64,000 nucleotides of DNA, taken from positions 54,106 to 118,105 of the forward strand of contig NZ_JBBDHC010000012.1 in NCBI RefSeq assembly GCF_037203605.1, in the 5' to 3' direction. The notes under the pieces are model-generated. The model saw only the letters and a program-made list of their open reading frames with translations. It was not told the origin of the DNA and searched no databases. Shown in pieces: positions 37,498 through 46,960 of this stretch (its first letter is position 1; every line of letters starts with the position of its first letter). The DNA comes from Denitratimonas tolerans (GTDB lineage Bacteria > Pseudomonadota > Gammaproteobacteria > Xanthomonadales > Xanthomonadaceae). A program made the translations under genes and the position numbers.

Positions 37498-39672
37498 ATG
37501 AAACGACCGTTACCGACCCTGACGGCATTGGCCCTGCTGACTGCCGCCTCCTCTCCCGGCGGCGCGCAGGTCCCCGATGCCTACGACGCTCCCGACGCCG
37601 GCGCGCGCGAGCAGGCCACCACGCTCGACACGCTCACCGTGATGGGTACCCGCACCGAGGTGTCGGTGCAGGACAACCCGGTGTCGGTGTCGGTCGTGGA
37701 CCGCTACGCCACCGAGCATCAGGCCACGGACAGCATCGCCGAGCTTTTGCGCGACCTGCCGGGCGTTTCGATCGTGGACGCGACGATGCCGGGCATGAAG
37801 CGCATCCGCATGCGGGGCGAGTCCTCGCGCCGGGTCACGGTGCTGGTGGACGGGCAGGAGATCACCGATCACAGCACCTACGGCACGCCGATTCCGATCG
37901 ATCCCTCGAACGTGGAGCGGATCGAGGTGCTGCGCGGCTCGGCCTCGGTCCTGTACGGCGGCAAGGCGATCGGCGGGGTGATCAACATCATCACCCGACG
38001 CGGCGCGCCGGTGCCCTTCGAGCTGGAAGCCGGCGGCAGCCTCTACACCGGTTCCGATGGCTGGCAGGGCTGGCTCGCACCCTCGGGGACGCTGGGCGAT
38101 TTCGACTACCGCCTCGCCGTGAGCATGGACCGTCACCACGACCGCGAGGTGCCAAGTAGCCGCTACAGCAGCACCGGCACGCTCGACAACACCTCGTTCC
38201 ACAACGGCGACGTGGCCCTGCACCTGGGCCGCCGCTTCGGCGAGCGCGGCAATCACTACCTCGCGCTCAAGGCCAACCGCCACTGGCTCGACACCGAGGC
38301 CTGGAGCGACCCCAGTTCCTACGAATACCCGGTGACCAGTTTCGGCATCGAAATGCCCCGACGCGACATGGACAAGGTCGGGCTGCAGTACGACGCCAGC
38401 GACCTCGGCCCGGTGCTGCGCAAGCTCCACGTCGATGCCTACCACCAGAACGTCGCGCGCCTGTTCGGCAACCGCGTCACCATGCAGCCCACGCCGATGG
38501 TCAACGTCGGCATCACCTCCACCTCGGACGACGACAACCTCAACTACGGCGGCACCGCGCAGTTCGACCTGCAGCTCGGTCCTTCGCACTACGTCATCGC
38601 CGGCGTTCATTACCTGATGGACGATCTGGACACCGACAAGTCCACCGTCACGCGCAGCGCGATCGGGCCGCGCCCGCCGACCGTCCAGACCGAGTGGCGG
38701 CGCGACCGCGCCTCGCTCAGGACGGTGTCGGCGTTCATGCAGGACGAGTGGTCGATCGCCCCGACCGTCAAGCTGACCGGCGGCGCGCGCTGGTACCACG
38801 TCACCAGCGCCCTGGATGAAAGCTCCGAGGCCATTCGTCCGGACCAGCGTTCGCGCACCACCGCCGACTGGGTGACCTCGCTGGGGTCGACCTGGGCAGT
38901 GGCTGAGGGAACCACGCTGCGGGCGCTGTATTCGGAGGGCTACATCATGCCCACCCTGCTGCAGCTTTTTTCCGACAATTCCGCCGGACGCGGGACGCTG
39001 ACCTACGCCAATCCCGAGCTCGCGCCGGAAACCTCGCGCAATATCGAGCTGGGTGCGCGCTACCACCGCGATCGCCTGCAGCTGGATCTTGCGATCTACC
39101 ACACCCGCGCCAGGGATTTCATCACCAGCCAGGAGTGCGGTGCCGGCAGCAGCGCGCCGTGTCTGGACCACGCGATCCCCGGCAGCTTCATCTACGTCAA
39201 TGCCGATCGCGCCACCTCGCGCGGGATCGAACTGATGGCCGAGTACGCGCTGCAGGACAGCGCCTTCACCGTCTACGGCTCGGCGGCCTGGGCCCAGCGC
39301 CGGCTGGAGCTGGCGCTGCTGGCGCAGGACATCGCCGATTCCAGCCTGCCGCGCCTGACCGGCCGCGTGGGCCTGCGCTATGACGATATCTTCAGCCGCC
39401 ACGACGCCTGGGCCGACCTGTTCGTGCGCGCCGCCACCCATTCCCGGCAGATCCTGGTGGCCGACGGCGCCCACACCCACGCCCAGCACGGCCAGTACTT
39501 CCCCGGCTGGGGCACGCTCAATCTCTCGACCGGAATCGCGCTGGGCGCCGAGCGCCGGCAGAAGCTGGGCCTGCACCTGGAAAACCTCTTCGACCGCAGC
39601 TACCGCACCTCGGTGGACGAGCTGCCGGCGATGGGGCGCAGTGCGGTGATGAGCTTCCAGCTGGCGTTCTGA
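37498..39672 (+). CDS. TonB-dependent outer membrane receptor
   Basis: A 724-residue receptor with a signal peptide (about residues 1-23, ending GGAQ). The plug domain (about 50-165) has a short TonB-box-like TTLDTLTVMG, and the motifs VTVLVDGQEI and ERIEVLRGSASVLYGGKAIGGVINIIT. A 22-stranded barrel follows to the terminal aromatic Phe (SFQLAF). Extracellular loops contain several histidine clusters (DRHHDRE, GAHTHAQHGQ). The ligand is probably an iron chelate, haem or another metal. The Fur-like box supports iron, and the His-rich loops leave zinc possible. There is no adjacent exbBD or transporter. The ATG at 37498 is used because it starts the signal peptide. Confidence 0.9.
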   Translation: MKRPLPTLTALALLTAASSPGGAQVPDAYDAPDAGAREQATTLDTLTVMGTRTEVSVQDNPVSVSVVDRYATEHQATDSIAELLRDLPGVSIVDATMPGMKRIRMRGESSRRVTVLVDGQEITDHSTYGTPIPIDPSNVERIEVLRGSASVLYGGKAIGGVINIITRRGAPVPFELEAGGSLYTGSDGWQGWLAPSGTLGDFDYRLAVSMDRHHDREVPSSRYSSTGTLDNTSFHNGDVALHLGRRFGERGNHYLALKANRHWLDTEAWSDPSSYEYPVTSFGIEMPRRDMDKVGLQYDASDLGPVLRKLHVDAYHQNVARLFGNRVTMQPTPMVNVGITSTSDDDNLNYGGTAQFDLQLGPSHYVIAGVHYLMDDLDTDKSTVTRSAIGPRPPTVQTEWRRDRASLRTVSAFMQDEWSIAPTVKLTGGARWYHVTSALDESSEAIRPDQRSRTTADWVTSLGSTWAVAEGTTLRALYSEGYIMPTLLQLFSDNSAGRGTLTYANPELAPETSRNIELGARYHRDRLQLDLAIYHTRARDFITSQECGAGSSAPCLDHAIPGSFIYVNADRATSRGIELMAEYALQDSAFTVYGSAAWAQRRLELALLAQDIADSSLPRLTGRVGLRYDDIFSRHDAWADLFVRAATHSRQILVADGAHTHAQHGQYFPGWGTLNLSTGIALGAERRQKLGLHLENLFDRSYRTSVDELPAMGRSAVMSFQLAF

Positions 39673-39751
39673 TCGCAGGCTGTGGCAGATTCCGGTGGCG
39701 GCCCGCGCACCGCCATCGGACCGGCGCGGGCGTCCCAGGGGAGAAAGCCGC

Positions 39752-40399
39752 GTGCCGACCGCCGCCGAACTCAAGTGCCGCCTGCAGGCGCACTGCGACA
39801 GCGATCCGCCCGAACCGTGGCGGGTGCGGCTGCACCGCGCCCTGAGCTGGCTGGCGCGCGCCGAGCGGGAAACCGGGGATCCGGACGCGCGCTTCGTGTT
39901 CCTCTGGATTGCGCTGAACGCGGCCTATGCCAGCGACCTGGCGCGCGAGGAGGGCGAGCGCGTGCGCTTCCAGCGCTTCGTCGGCGGGCTGGTGGCGCTG
40001 GACGCCGGCGGTGCGCTGCACGATGCCCTGTTCCACCAGTTCAGCGGGCCGATCCGCGTGCTGATCGAAAACCGGTTCGTGTTCGAGCCGTTCTGGACGG
40101 CGCTGCGCACCCATGATTCCAGCGGGCAGTGGGAAACCTCGTTCGCCAACGCGCGCAGGCGCGCGACCGCCGCGATCGTCGACCGCGACACCGCCACCGT
40201 GCTGTCGATCGTGTTCGACCGGCTCTACGTGCTGCGCAACCAGATCGTGCACGGCGGTGCCACCTGGAACAGCCGGGTCAACCGTGCGCAGCTGCGCGAT
40301 GCCGTGGCGATCCTCGGCGTGCTGGTGCCGGCCGTGCTGGGGATCATGCTGGCCCATCCGCACCACGACCACGGCGAGGTGCTGTACCCGGTGGTGTGA
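39752..40399 (+). CDS. HEPN-domain protein
   Basis: A 215-residue all-helical protein. RNQIVH (162-167) matches the R-x4-H motif of the HEPN ribonuclease superfamily. The start is GTG at 39752 because AGGGGAG lies eight bases before it, which is an unusually good ribosome site for this genome. No partner (MNT nucleotidyltransferase) gene is beside it. It lies 79 bases after the TonB receptor on the same strand. Relatives occur as host-defence or stress proteins and also as genes of unknown role, so the function is open. Confidence 0.7.
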   Translation: MPTAAELKCRLQAHCDSDPPEPWRVRLHRALSWLARAERETGDPDARFVFLWIALNAAYASDLAREEGERVRFQRFVGGLVALDAGGALHDALFHQFSGPIRVLIENRFVFEPFWTALRTHDSSGQWETSFANARRRATAAIVDRDTATVLSIVFDRLYVLRNQIVHGGATWNSRVNRAQLRDAVAILGVLVPAVLGIMLAHPHHDHGEVLYPVV

Positions 40400-40420
40400 A
40401 GGGTGCGGCGGCGGGTCGCC

Positions 40421-41758
40421 TCAGCCGGCGATGCGGCCGCGCAGGGTGTTGGTGCGGGTGCCGGTGATGGCCACATCGATGAACTGGCCGATCAGCCGGG
40501 CGTGCTGATCGCGCGCCGCGGGGAAGTTCACGTAGCGCATGTTTTCGGTGCGGCCGGTGAGCTCGTCGGGATTCTTGCGGCTCGGGCCTTCCACCAGCAC
40601 GGTCTGCACGCTGCCGACCATGGCCTCGGCGATGCGCCGGGCGTTGCCGTCGATCGCGGCCTGCAGCCGCGCCAGGCGCTGCTTCTTCACCTCGGCCGGC
40701 GTGTCGTCGGGCAGGCTCGATGCCGGCGTGCCGGGACGCTGGGAATAGATGAAGCTGAAGCTGGCGTCGAAGCCGATGTCGTCCACCAGCTTCAGGGTCT
40801 TCTCGAAGTCCGCGTCGGTCTCGCCGGGGAAGCCGACGATGAAGTCGGTGGCGACGCAGATGTCCGGGCGCACTTCGCGCAGCTTGCGGATGCGCTGCCT
40901 GTATTCGAGCGCGGTGTAGCCGCGCTTCATCGCCGAGAGTACGCGGTCGGAACCGGCCTGCACCGGCAGGTGCAGGTAGTTGGCCAGCTGCGGCACGTCG
41001 CGGTAGGCCTCAATCAGCGAGTCGGAGAACTCGTTGGGGTGCGAGGTGGTGAAGCGGATGCGGCCGATGCCCTCGATCTGGGCGATGGCGCGGATCAGGA
41101 AGCCGAGGTCGGCGATGGTGCCGTCGTGCATCGGTCCACGCCAGGCGTTGACGTTCTGGCCCAGCAGGTTCACCTCGCGCACGCCCTGCGCGGCCAGCTG
41201 CGCCACTTCCACGATCACATCGTCGAAGGGCCGGCTGATCTCCTCGCCGCGGGTGTAGGGCACCACGCAGTAGCTGCAGTACTTGGAGCAGCCCTCCATG
41301 ATCGAGACGAAGGCGGTGGGGCCTTCGGCGCGCGGTTCGGGCAGGCGGTCGAACTTCTCGATCTCCGGGAAGCTGATGTCGACCTGCGGCTTCCCGCTCT
41401 CGCGCCGCGCCTCGATCATCTGCGGCAGCCGGTGCAGGGTCTGCGGGCCGAACACCAAGTCCACGTGAGGGGCGCGCTTGAGGATCGCATCGCCTTCTTG
41501 CGAAGCCACGCAGCCGGCGACGCCGATGATGACGCTGCCGTTTGCGGCCTTGAGTTCCTTCCAGCGCCCGAGCTGGCTGAACACCTTTTCCTGCGCCTTT
41601 TCGCGGATCGCGCAGGTGTTGACCAGGATCACGTCGGCTTCGGCCTCGACCTCGGTGGGCGACAGGCCGTACTCGGCGCGCAGCACGTCGGCCATCTTGG
41701 CCGAGTCGTACTCGTTCATCTGGCACCCGTAGGTCTTGATGTAGAACTTGCCGGACAT
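40421..41758 (-). CDS. miaB: tRNA-2-methylthio-N6-dimethylallyladenosine synthase
   Basis: A 445-residue radical-SAM methylthiotransferase that adds the 2-methylthio group to i6A37 of tRNAs reading UNN codons. The three cysteines of the auxiliary Fe-S cluster are C12, C49 and C83. The radical-SAM triad is C157-x3-C161-x2-C164 in GCSKYCSYCVVPYTRGEE. The C-terminal TRAM domain (about 378-440) is present. Gene length and start are normal. It is divergent from a lytic transglycosylase gene and convergent with the HEPN gene. Confidence 0.96.
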   Translation of the reverse strand: MSGKFYIKTYGCQMNEYDSAKMADVLRAEYGLSPTEVEAEADVILVNTCAIREKAQEKVFSQLGRWKELKAANGSVIIGVAGCVASQEGDAILKRAPHVDLVFGPQTLHRLPQMIEARRESGKPQVDISFPEIEKFDRLPEPRAEGPTAFVSIMEGCSKYCSYCVVPYTRGEEISRPFDDVIVEVAQLAAQGVREVNLLGQNVNAWRGPMHDGTIADLGFLIRAIAQIEGIGRIRFTTSHPNEFSDSLIEAYRDVPQLANYLHLPVQAGSDRVLSAMKRGYTALEYRQRIRKLREVRPDICVATDFIVGFPGETDADFEKTLKLVDDIGFDASFSFIYSQRPGTPASSLPDDTPAEVKKQRLARLQAAIDGNARRIAEAMVGSVQTVLVEGPSRKNPDELTGRTENMRYVNFPAARDQHARLIGQFIDVAITGTRTNTLRGRIAG

Positions 41759-41871
41759 GATCGATCAGGCGGTGCGAGCCGCCCCGAAGGTGTGGGAACC
41801 GCGCATTGTACGCGCTGCCGCGCCGACCGACAGACGCCGCAGGGCGCATTCCGCTTGGCTTTTGGCCGCCG

Positions 41872-42852
41872 ATGGTGAAGACTGCGCCCGTGAAACCCCG
41901 CCTGCACCCGCGCCGGACCCCGTGGCTCATCGTGCTTTGCTGCGTGATGGCGGGGTTCATTGCACCCGCGACGCAGGCCGGTTCGCTGTACCGCTGCAAG
42001 GGCAAGAACGGCGTCACCGCCTACACCAGCAGCACCGCCGGCTACCGCGGATGCAGCCTGATCGGGCATTTCCCGTCTGAAAAGCGCGTCGCGCCAGCGG
42101 CTCCCGCGGCGCAAGCGCCTGCGCAGGGTGCGGTGCCGGTCGCCGCGGCGGTCGAGTTCCGCACCGCGCCCGGCGAGGCCGAACCCAAGGCCGTGCCCAC
42201 CGGCGACGCCAAGCCCCGGGTCTCGCGCGGTGCGGTCTACCGCTTCACCCGCGATGGCGTCACCCACTACACCAACCGTGCGCCGGCGGGCGGCGGTGCC
42301 AAGGTGCTGTTCACCTATATCGAGACCTGCTTCGCCTGCAGCCTCTCGCCGGGCCTGGATTTCAACAGCGTCGGCTTGAATCTGACCGCCTACGCCAGCG
42401 AAATCGCCGCCGCGGCGGCGCGCAACGGCGTCGAGGAAGCGCTGGTGCGGGCGGTCATCCACGCCGAGTCGGCCTTCAATCCCAATGCGGTGTCGCGCGC
42501 CGGTGCCCAGGGGCTGATGCAGCTCATGCCGGCCACCGCGACGCGCTTTGGCGTCACCGAGCCCTTCACCCCGCAGCAGAACATCGACGGCGGGGTGCAG
42601 TATCTGGCCTGGCTCAGCCAGCGCTTCGGCGGCGACATCAGGCGCGTGGCGGCTGGCTACAACGCCGGCGAAGGCGCGGTGGATCGCTACGACGGCGTGC
42701 CGCCGTATCAGGAAACGATCGTCTACGTCGAGCGCGTGGGCATCCTGCTGGAGCGCTATCGCAAGGAGCTGGCCGGCGCGGTGCCGGCCGCCGGCCCGGC
42801 CGCGGCGGTCGCCGCAGGTGCGGCCTCGGCCGCCAGCGCAGTCGGGGGCTGA
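41872..42852 (+). CDS. Periplasmic lytic transglycosylase with DUF4124-like repeats
   Basis: A 326-residue exported peptidoglycan lytic transglycosylase. After a signal peptide (about residues 1-37) come two short beta modules (LYRCKGKNGVTAYTS and VYRFTRDGVTHYTN) of the DUF4124 type. An SLT goose-lysozyme-like domain (about 175-300) follows, with catalytic Glu in VRAVIHAESAFNP and the motifs GLMQLMPATA and AGYNAGEGAV. An Ala-rich tail closes the chain. It cleaves the glycan strand, probably at sites used by envelope machines. No secretion-system or pilus gene is next to it. The start ATG at 41872 is selected for a normal signal peptide. Confidence 0.87.
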   Translation: MVKTAPVKPRLHPRRTPWLIVLCCVMAGFIAPATQAGSLYRCKGKNGVTAYTSSTAGYRGCSLIGHFPSEKRVAPAAPAAQAPAQGAVPVAAAVEFRTAPGEAEPKAVPTGDAKPRVSRGAVYRFTRDGVTHYTNRAPAGGGAKVLFTYIETCFACSLSPGLDFNSVGLNLTAYASEIAAAAARNGVEEALVRAVIHAESAFNPNAVSRAGAQGLMQLMPATATRFGVTEPFTPQQNIDGGVQYLAWLSQRFGGDIRRVAAGYNAGEGAVDRYDGVPPYQETIVYVERVGILLERYRKELAGAVPAAGPAAAVAAGAASAASAVGG

Positions 42853-42867
42853 GCCTGTCTCGTCCGC

Positions 42868-44070
42868 TCAGCCCGGGCGCGGTGCCGGGCGCTGGATCAG
42901 GGCAAGGCGGATATCGAACGGAACGCCCGCGCGCAGGCCGGTGAGACTGACCTCGGTGCCGGGCGCGATCGCGGCCTCGCGGGCGCGAAGGTCGAACTGG
43001 TCGATGATGGCGCTGCCGTCCAGGGTCAGCAGCACATCGCCCGGGCGCAGTCCCGCCAAGGCCGCGGGTGCATTGCCGTAGAGCGCGGTCAGCACCACGC
43101 CGCCATGGTCGCTGGCGGAGGGCAGGGCACCGGCAGCGCGCGGTGCGTCGGTGTACTCGGCCCCCAGCCAGCCGCGCACCACCAGGCCGTGCGTCTCGAT
43201 CTGCGCCAGCACTTCGCGGGCCGTCGCCGCCGGGATCGCAAAGCCGATTCCCTCGGCATCCATGCTCATGCGGCCGAGGACGAAGGTATTGATTCCTATC
43301 AGGTTTCCGCGTGCATCCACGAGTGCGCCACCGGAGTTGCCGGCGTTGATCGCCGCATCGGTCTGGATGAAGTCCACCGCGGGGAAGCCCTGCGCATTCT
43401 CCGGCCCGCCCAGCAGCGCCTGGCTGCGTGCCAGCCCCGACACGATGCCCTGGGTCACCGTCTGGCTCAGGCCGAACGGGTTGCCGATCGCCAGCACCAC
43501 GTCGCCGACGCGAAGCGGGGTCTCGTATTCCAGCGACAGGGCCGGCAGGTTGCTGCCGTCGATCTTCAGCACCGCCAGATCGGTTTCGCGGTCGCTGCCC
43601 ACGACGGTCGCGGCGGTGACGCGGCCATCCCACAGCACGATCTGGATGTCGCTGGCACCGGCCACGACGTGGTGATTGGTCAGGATGGTGCCGTCCGGAG
43701 AGACCAGCACTCCGGAACCCTGGGCGCGCTGCAGGCGCTGGCGCGGCAGCCCCAGCGTGATGCCGGAAAAGCGCTGCACGGTGGGGTTGGGAATCAGGAT
43801 CGGGCGTTCGGTGACGACTTTGTTCACGTAGACGCTCACCACCGAAGGGGCCGCATGTTGCACGGCGTCGGCGTATGACGTTGCTCCCGCCGGGGGCGGT
43901 GGGGATGGCGCGGGATCCGCGGGGCGGTCTGCCGATGACGTCGTCAGGCCCAGAGCGGTGCGCAGCCGCGACCCGGCGTCAGGAGCCACCAGCCCGATCA
44001 CGAAGGCGATCGCCAGGCCGGCGATGGCGCACTGCAGCAGGAATCGGAACAGTGACAGGTGGGGGCGCAT
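42868..44070 (-). CDS. Inner-membrane HtrA-type serine protease (DegS/AlgW-like)
   Basis: A 400-residue trypsin-like protease with one PDZ domain. An N-terminal membrane anchor (about residues 9-29) is followed by a Pro/Ala linker and the catalytic domain with His134 (TNHHV), Asp164 (RETDLAVLK) and Ser246 (NAGNSGGAL). The PDZ (about 295-385) ends the chain. The single anchored PDZ fits DegS/AlgW, the stress protease that starts cleavage of anti-sigma factors. It lies divergent to petA, as algW does in some pseudomonads. The substrate here is inferred only. Confidence 0.85.
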   Translation of the reverse strand: MRPHLSLFRFLLQCAIAGLAIAFVIGLVAPDAGSRLRTALGLTTSSADRPADPAPSPPPPAGATSYADAVQHAAPSVVSVYVNKVVTERPILIPNPTVQRFSGITLGLPRQRLQRAQGSGVLVSPDGTILTNHHVVAGASDIQIVLWDGRVTAATVVGSDRETDLAVLKIDGSNLPALSLEYETPLRVGDVVLAIGNPFGLSQTVTQGIVSGLARSQALLGGPENAQGFPAVDFIQTDAAINAGNSGGALVDARGNLIGINTFVLGRMSMDAEGIGFAIPAATAREVLAQIETHGLVVRGWLGAEYTDAPRAAGALPSASDHGGVVLTALYGNAPAALAGLRPGDVLLTLDGSAIIDQFDLRAREAAIAPGTEVSLTGLRAGVPFDIRLALIQRPAPRPG

Positions 44071-44126
44071 GGTTCGGACAGTGGAGGAGGTGGGGCGAAT
44101 TGTCGCACGGCGGCTGCGGCATCATG

Positions 44127-44148
44127 CCGGCAAGACGCCGGTTTTTTT
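44127..44148 (+). terminator. Short hairpin with a T-run between htrA and petA
   Basis: CCGGC-AAGAC-GCCGG followed by seven T reads as a minimal terminator on the plus strand. No gene on the plus strand lies directly before it, so it could be an attenuator in a leader or a chance structure. Confidence 0.35.
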
Positions 44149-44227
44149 CACTCAAGTGACTGAGTTTCCGGATTTTGTGTGCGTGCAATCCGCCGCGGGC
44201 CAGCGTCTCCCGGCCGGTTGGACTCGA

Positions 44228-44256
44228 TTCACAAGCTCGTAGCGTTCCGTTAGACT
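44228..44256 (+). promoter_or_regulatory. Possible petABC promoter
   Basis: TTCACA (44228-44233) and TAGACT (44251-44256) are 17 bases apart and lie about 85 bases before the petA ATG. Strength is moderate by eye. Confidence 0.4.
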
Positions 44257-44340
44257 AAACGGGTTTGCGACGCCTGCCGGCGATTCAGCCAGGCCGTTCG
44301 TCGCGCCGTCATCTTTTTCAGCATGACAGTGGAGAGCCGA

Positions 44341-44940
44341 ATGGCTGACCAAGGCGTCAACACCGGCCGCCGCCGATTCCTCACCGCCACGACCGCCGTG
44401 GTGGGAGGGGCCGGCGCTGCGATTGCCGCAATTCCCTTCCTCAAATCATTGAAGCCCAGCGCACGGGCCGAAGTGGCCGGCGCGCCGGTGACCGAGGATG
44501 TGAGCAAGCTCGAGCCCGGCGGGCGCATCATGGTGCAGTGGCGCGGCCAGCCGGTCTGGATCATCCGCCGCACCCCCGAGATGCTGGCCACGCTGTCCGG
44601 CCTCGACGACCGCTTGCGCGACCCCAACTCCGACAATATCGAGCAGCAGCCCGAGTACGCGCGCAACGAATACCGCTCGGTCAAGCCCGAGCTGCTGGTG
44701 CTCGTGGGCACCTGCACGCACCTGGGCTGCTCGCCGACGTACCGGCCCGAGATGGTGCCCGAGCCGTTCGATTCGGAGTGGAAGGGCGGCTTCTACTGCC
44801 CCTGCCACAACTCCCGCTTCGACCTGGCCGGCCGCGTCTACCAGGGCGTGCCGGCACCGACCAACCTGGTCGTGCCGCCCTACCGGTTCCTCGACGAGAA
44901 CCGCATCCAGATCGGCGTGAATCCCGAGGGGGCCGCGTGA
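44341..44940 (+). CDS. petA: Ubiquinol-cytochrome c reductase Rieske iron-sulfur subunit
   Basis: The 199-residue Rieske subunit of the cytochrome bc1 complex takes an electron from ubiquinol at the Qo site and passes it to cytochrome c1. The N-terminus has a twin-arginine signal (RRRFLT) that also anchors the protein. The cluster ligands are in CTHLGC and CPCHNSRFD. The ATG at 44341 has GTGGAGAGCCGA upstream and gives the expected length. It starts the petABC operon: its TGA is joined to the petB ATG by one base. Confidence 0.96.
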   Translation: MADQGVNTGRRRFLTATTAVVGGAGAAIAAIPFLKSLKPSARAEVAGAPVTEDVSKLEPGGRIMVQWRGQPVWIIRRTPEMLATLSGLDDRLRDPNSDNIEQQPEYARNEYRSVKPELLVLVGTCTHLGCSPTYRPEMVPEPFDSEWKGGFYCPCHNSRFDLAGRVYQGVPAPTNLVVPPYRFLDENRIQIGVNPEGAA

Positions 44941-46184
44941 TGAGCAACGTCATCGAGAAGACCACCCGCAGCGTCGTCGACTGGTTCAATGCGCGCACGC
45001 CGGGCCTGATGCCCGCGTACCGCAAGCACATGAGCGAGTACTACGCGCCGAAGAACTTCAACTTCTGGTACTACTTCGGCTCGCTCGCCATGCTGGTGCT
45101 GGTCAACCAGATCGTCACCGGCATCTGGCTGACGATGAACTACAAGCCCAGCGCGGCCGAGGCCTTCGCCAGCGTCGAATACATCATGCGCGACGTGGAG
45201 TGGGGCTGGCTGATCCGTTACATGCACAGCACCGGTGCCTCGATGTTCTTCATCGTGGTCTACCTGCACATGTTCCGCGGCCTGATCTACGGCAGCTACC
45301 AGAAGCCGCGCGAACTGGTCTGGCTGCTGGGCATGTGCATCTTCCTGGCGCTGATGGCCGAGGCCTTCTTCGGCTACGTGCTGCCGTGGGGCCAGATGAG
45401 CTACTGGGGCGCGCAGGTGATCATCAACCTGTTCGGCGCGGTGCCCATCGTCGGCCCCGAGCTGACCGAGTGGATCCGAGGTGACTACCTCATCTCCGAT
45501 GCCACCCTCAACCGCTTCTTCGCCCTGCACGTGGTGGCGCTGCCGCTGGTGATCCTGCTGCTGGTCGTCCTGCACCTGGGCGCGCTGCACGAGGTCGGTT
45601 CCAACAACCCGGAAGGCGTCGACATCAAGAAGGTGAAGGACGACAAGGGTGTGCCGCTGGACGGCATCCCGTTCCATCCGTACTACACGGTCAAGGACAT
45701 CTTCGGCGTCGGGTTCTTCCTGATCATCTGCGCCTTCATCCTGTTCTTCGAGCCGACCATGGGCGGCCTCTTCCTGGAATATGACAACTTCCTCGAAGCC
45801 GATCCGATGGTGACCCCCGCGCACATCAAGCCGGTGTGGTACTTCACGCCGTTTTACGCGATGTTGCGCGCGATTCCCGACAAGTTCTTCGGCGTGGCGA
45901 CGATGGGTGGCGCGGTCATCATCCTGTTCTTCCTGCCGTGGCTGGACCGCAGCCCGGTGCGCTCGATCCGCTACCGCGGGCTTTTGACCAAGGTCATGAT
46001 CGCGCTTTTCGTGGTCTCGTTCGTGGTGCTGGGCTGGCTGGGCATGCAATCGGGCAGCACGGTGCAGTCGTGGGTGGCGCGCGCGCTCACCTTCTACTAC
46101 TTCGCCTTCTTCATCACCATGCCGATCTGGACGCGCATCGACGCGACCAAGCCGGTTCCGCAACGGGTGCCCGAGCATGACTAA
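44940..46184 (+). CDS. petB: Cytochrome b subunit of cytochrome bc1
   Basis: A 414-residue membrane protein with eight or nine helices holding the two b haems, the Qo and the Qi sites. Landmarks are GSLAMLVLVNQIVTG, the helix-B His in RYMHSTGASMFF, the helix-D His in LHVVALPLVILLLVVLH, GYVLPWGQMSYWGAQV, and a PEW-equivalent loop. The start ATG shares its A with the petA stop. Its last eight bases overlap petC. This arrangement and length are typical of gammaproteobacterial bc1. Confidence 0.95.
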   Translation: MSNVIEKTTRSVVDWFNARTPGLMPAYRKHMSEYYAPKNFNFWYYFGSLAMLVLVNQIVTGIWLTMNYKPSAAEAFASVEYIMRDVEWGWLIRYMHSTGASMFFIVVYLHMFRGLIYGSYQKPRELVWLLGMCIFLALMAEAFFGYVLPWGQMSYWGAQVIINLFGAVPIVGPELTEWIRGDYLISDATLNRFFALHVVALPLVILLLVVLHLGALHEVGSNNPEGVDIKKVKDDKGVPLDGIPFHPYYTVKDIFGVGFFLIICAFILFFEPTMGGLFLEYDNFLEADPMVTPAHIKPVWYFTPFYAMLRAIPDKFFGVATMGGAVIILFFLPWLDRSPVRSIRYRGLLTKVMIALFVVSFVVLGWLGMQSGSTVQSWVARALTFYYFAFFITMPIWTRIDATKPVPQRVPEHD

Positions 46185-46896
46185 GCGATTGATGGCTTTT
46201 TTGCTGGCCTTTGTGCCGGCGTTGGCATTCGGTGCCACGGGTGCCGTGCTGGAATCGAGCCAGATCAACGTCAACGACGTTGCCTCGATGCAGCGCGGCG
46301 CGTCCCTCTACATGAACTACTGCGCGGGTTGCCACTCGCTCGGCTTCCAGCGCTATTCGCGCATGGCTGCGGACCTCGGCCTGACCGAGGAAGAGGTCGC
46401 GCAGAACCTGATGTTCACGGACGCCAAGTTCGGTGAGCCGATCACGGCCGCGATGACGGTGGCCGAAGGCACAAAGTGGTTCGGCAAGGCACCGCCGGAT
46501 CTGTCCCTGGTGGCGCGCAACAAGCCCGGCGGGCCGGACTGGACCTACACCTACCTCAAGTCGTTCTACGCCGACGACACGCGCCCCTCGGGCTGGAACA
46601 ACACGGTGCTGGCCGGCTCGAGCATGCCGCATGTGCTGTGGGACCTGCAGGGCACCCAGCGTCCGGTGCTTGATTCCACAGGCAACGTCGAGCGCTTCGA
46701 ACTGGCCACGCCGGGCAAGCAGAGTCCGGCCGAGTACGACCAGACCGTGCGCGACCTGACCAATTTCCTCAACTACGTCGGCGAGCCTTCGGCGGCCAAG
46801 CGGCGTTCGACCGGCGTGGGCGTACTGGCCTTCCTTGCAGTGTTCACGTTCCTGGCGTGGCTGCTGAAGAAGGAATACTGGAAGGACGTGCACTGA
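46177..46896 (+). CDS. petC: Cytochrome c1
   Basis: The 239-residue membrane-bound c-type cytochrome that receives electrons from the Rieske protein and passes them to soluble or membrane-bound cytochromes. It has a signal peptide (1-20), the haem motif CAGCH near residue 50, an axial Met in a SSMPHVLWD loop, and a C-terminal anchor helix (about 212-232, TGVGVLAFLAVFTFLAWLL). It overlaps petB by eight bases, which is a strong sign of coupled translation. Confidence 0.95.
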   Translation: MTKRLMAFLLAFVPALAFGATGAVLESSQINVNDVASMQRGASLYMNYCAGCHSLGFQRYSRMAADLGLTEEEVAQNLMFTDAKFGEPITAAMTVAEGTKWFGKAPPDLSLVARNKPGGPDWTYTYLKSFYADDTRPSGWNNTVLAGSSMPHVLWDLQGTQRPVLDSTGNVERFELATPGKQSPAEYDQTVRDLTNFLNYVGEPSAAKRRSTGVGVLAFLAVFTFLAWLLKKEYWKDVH

Positions 46897-46960
46897 GGGT
46901 TCCTGCCGCCGGCCGGATGGCTGGCGGCACACTGGCTCATCCTGGAGCGGGAGGTAGGCA

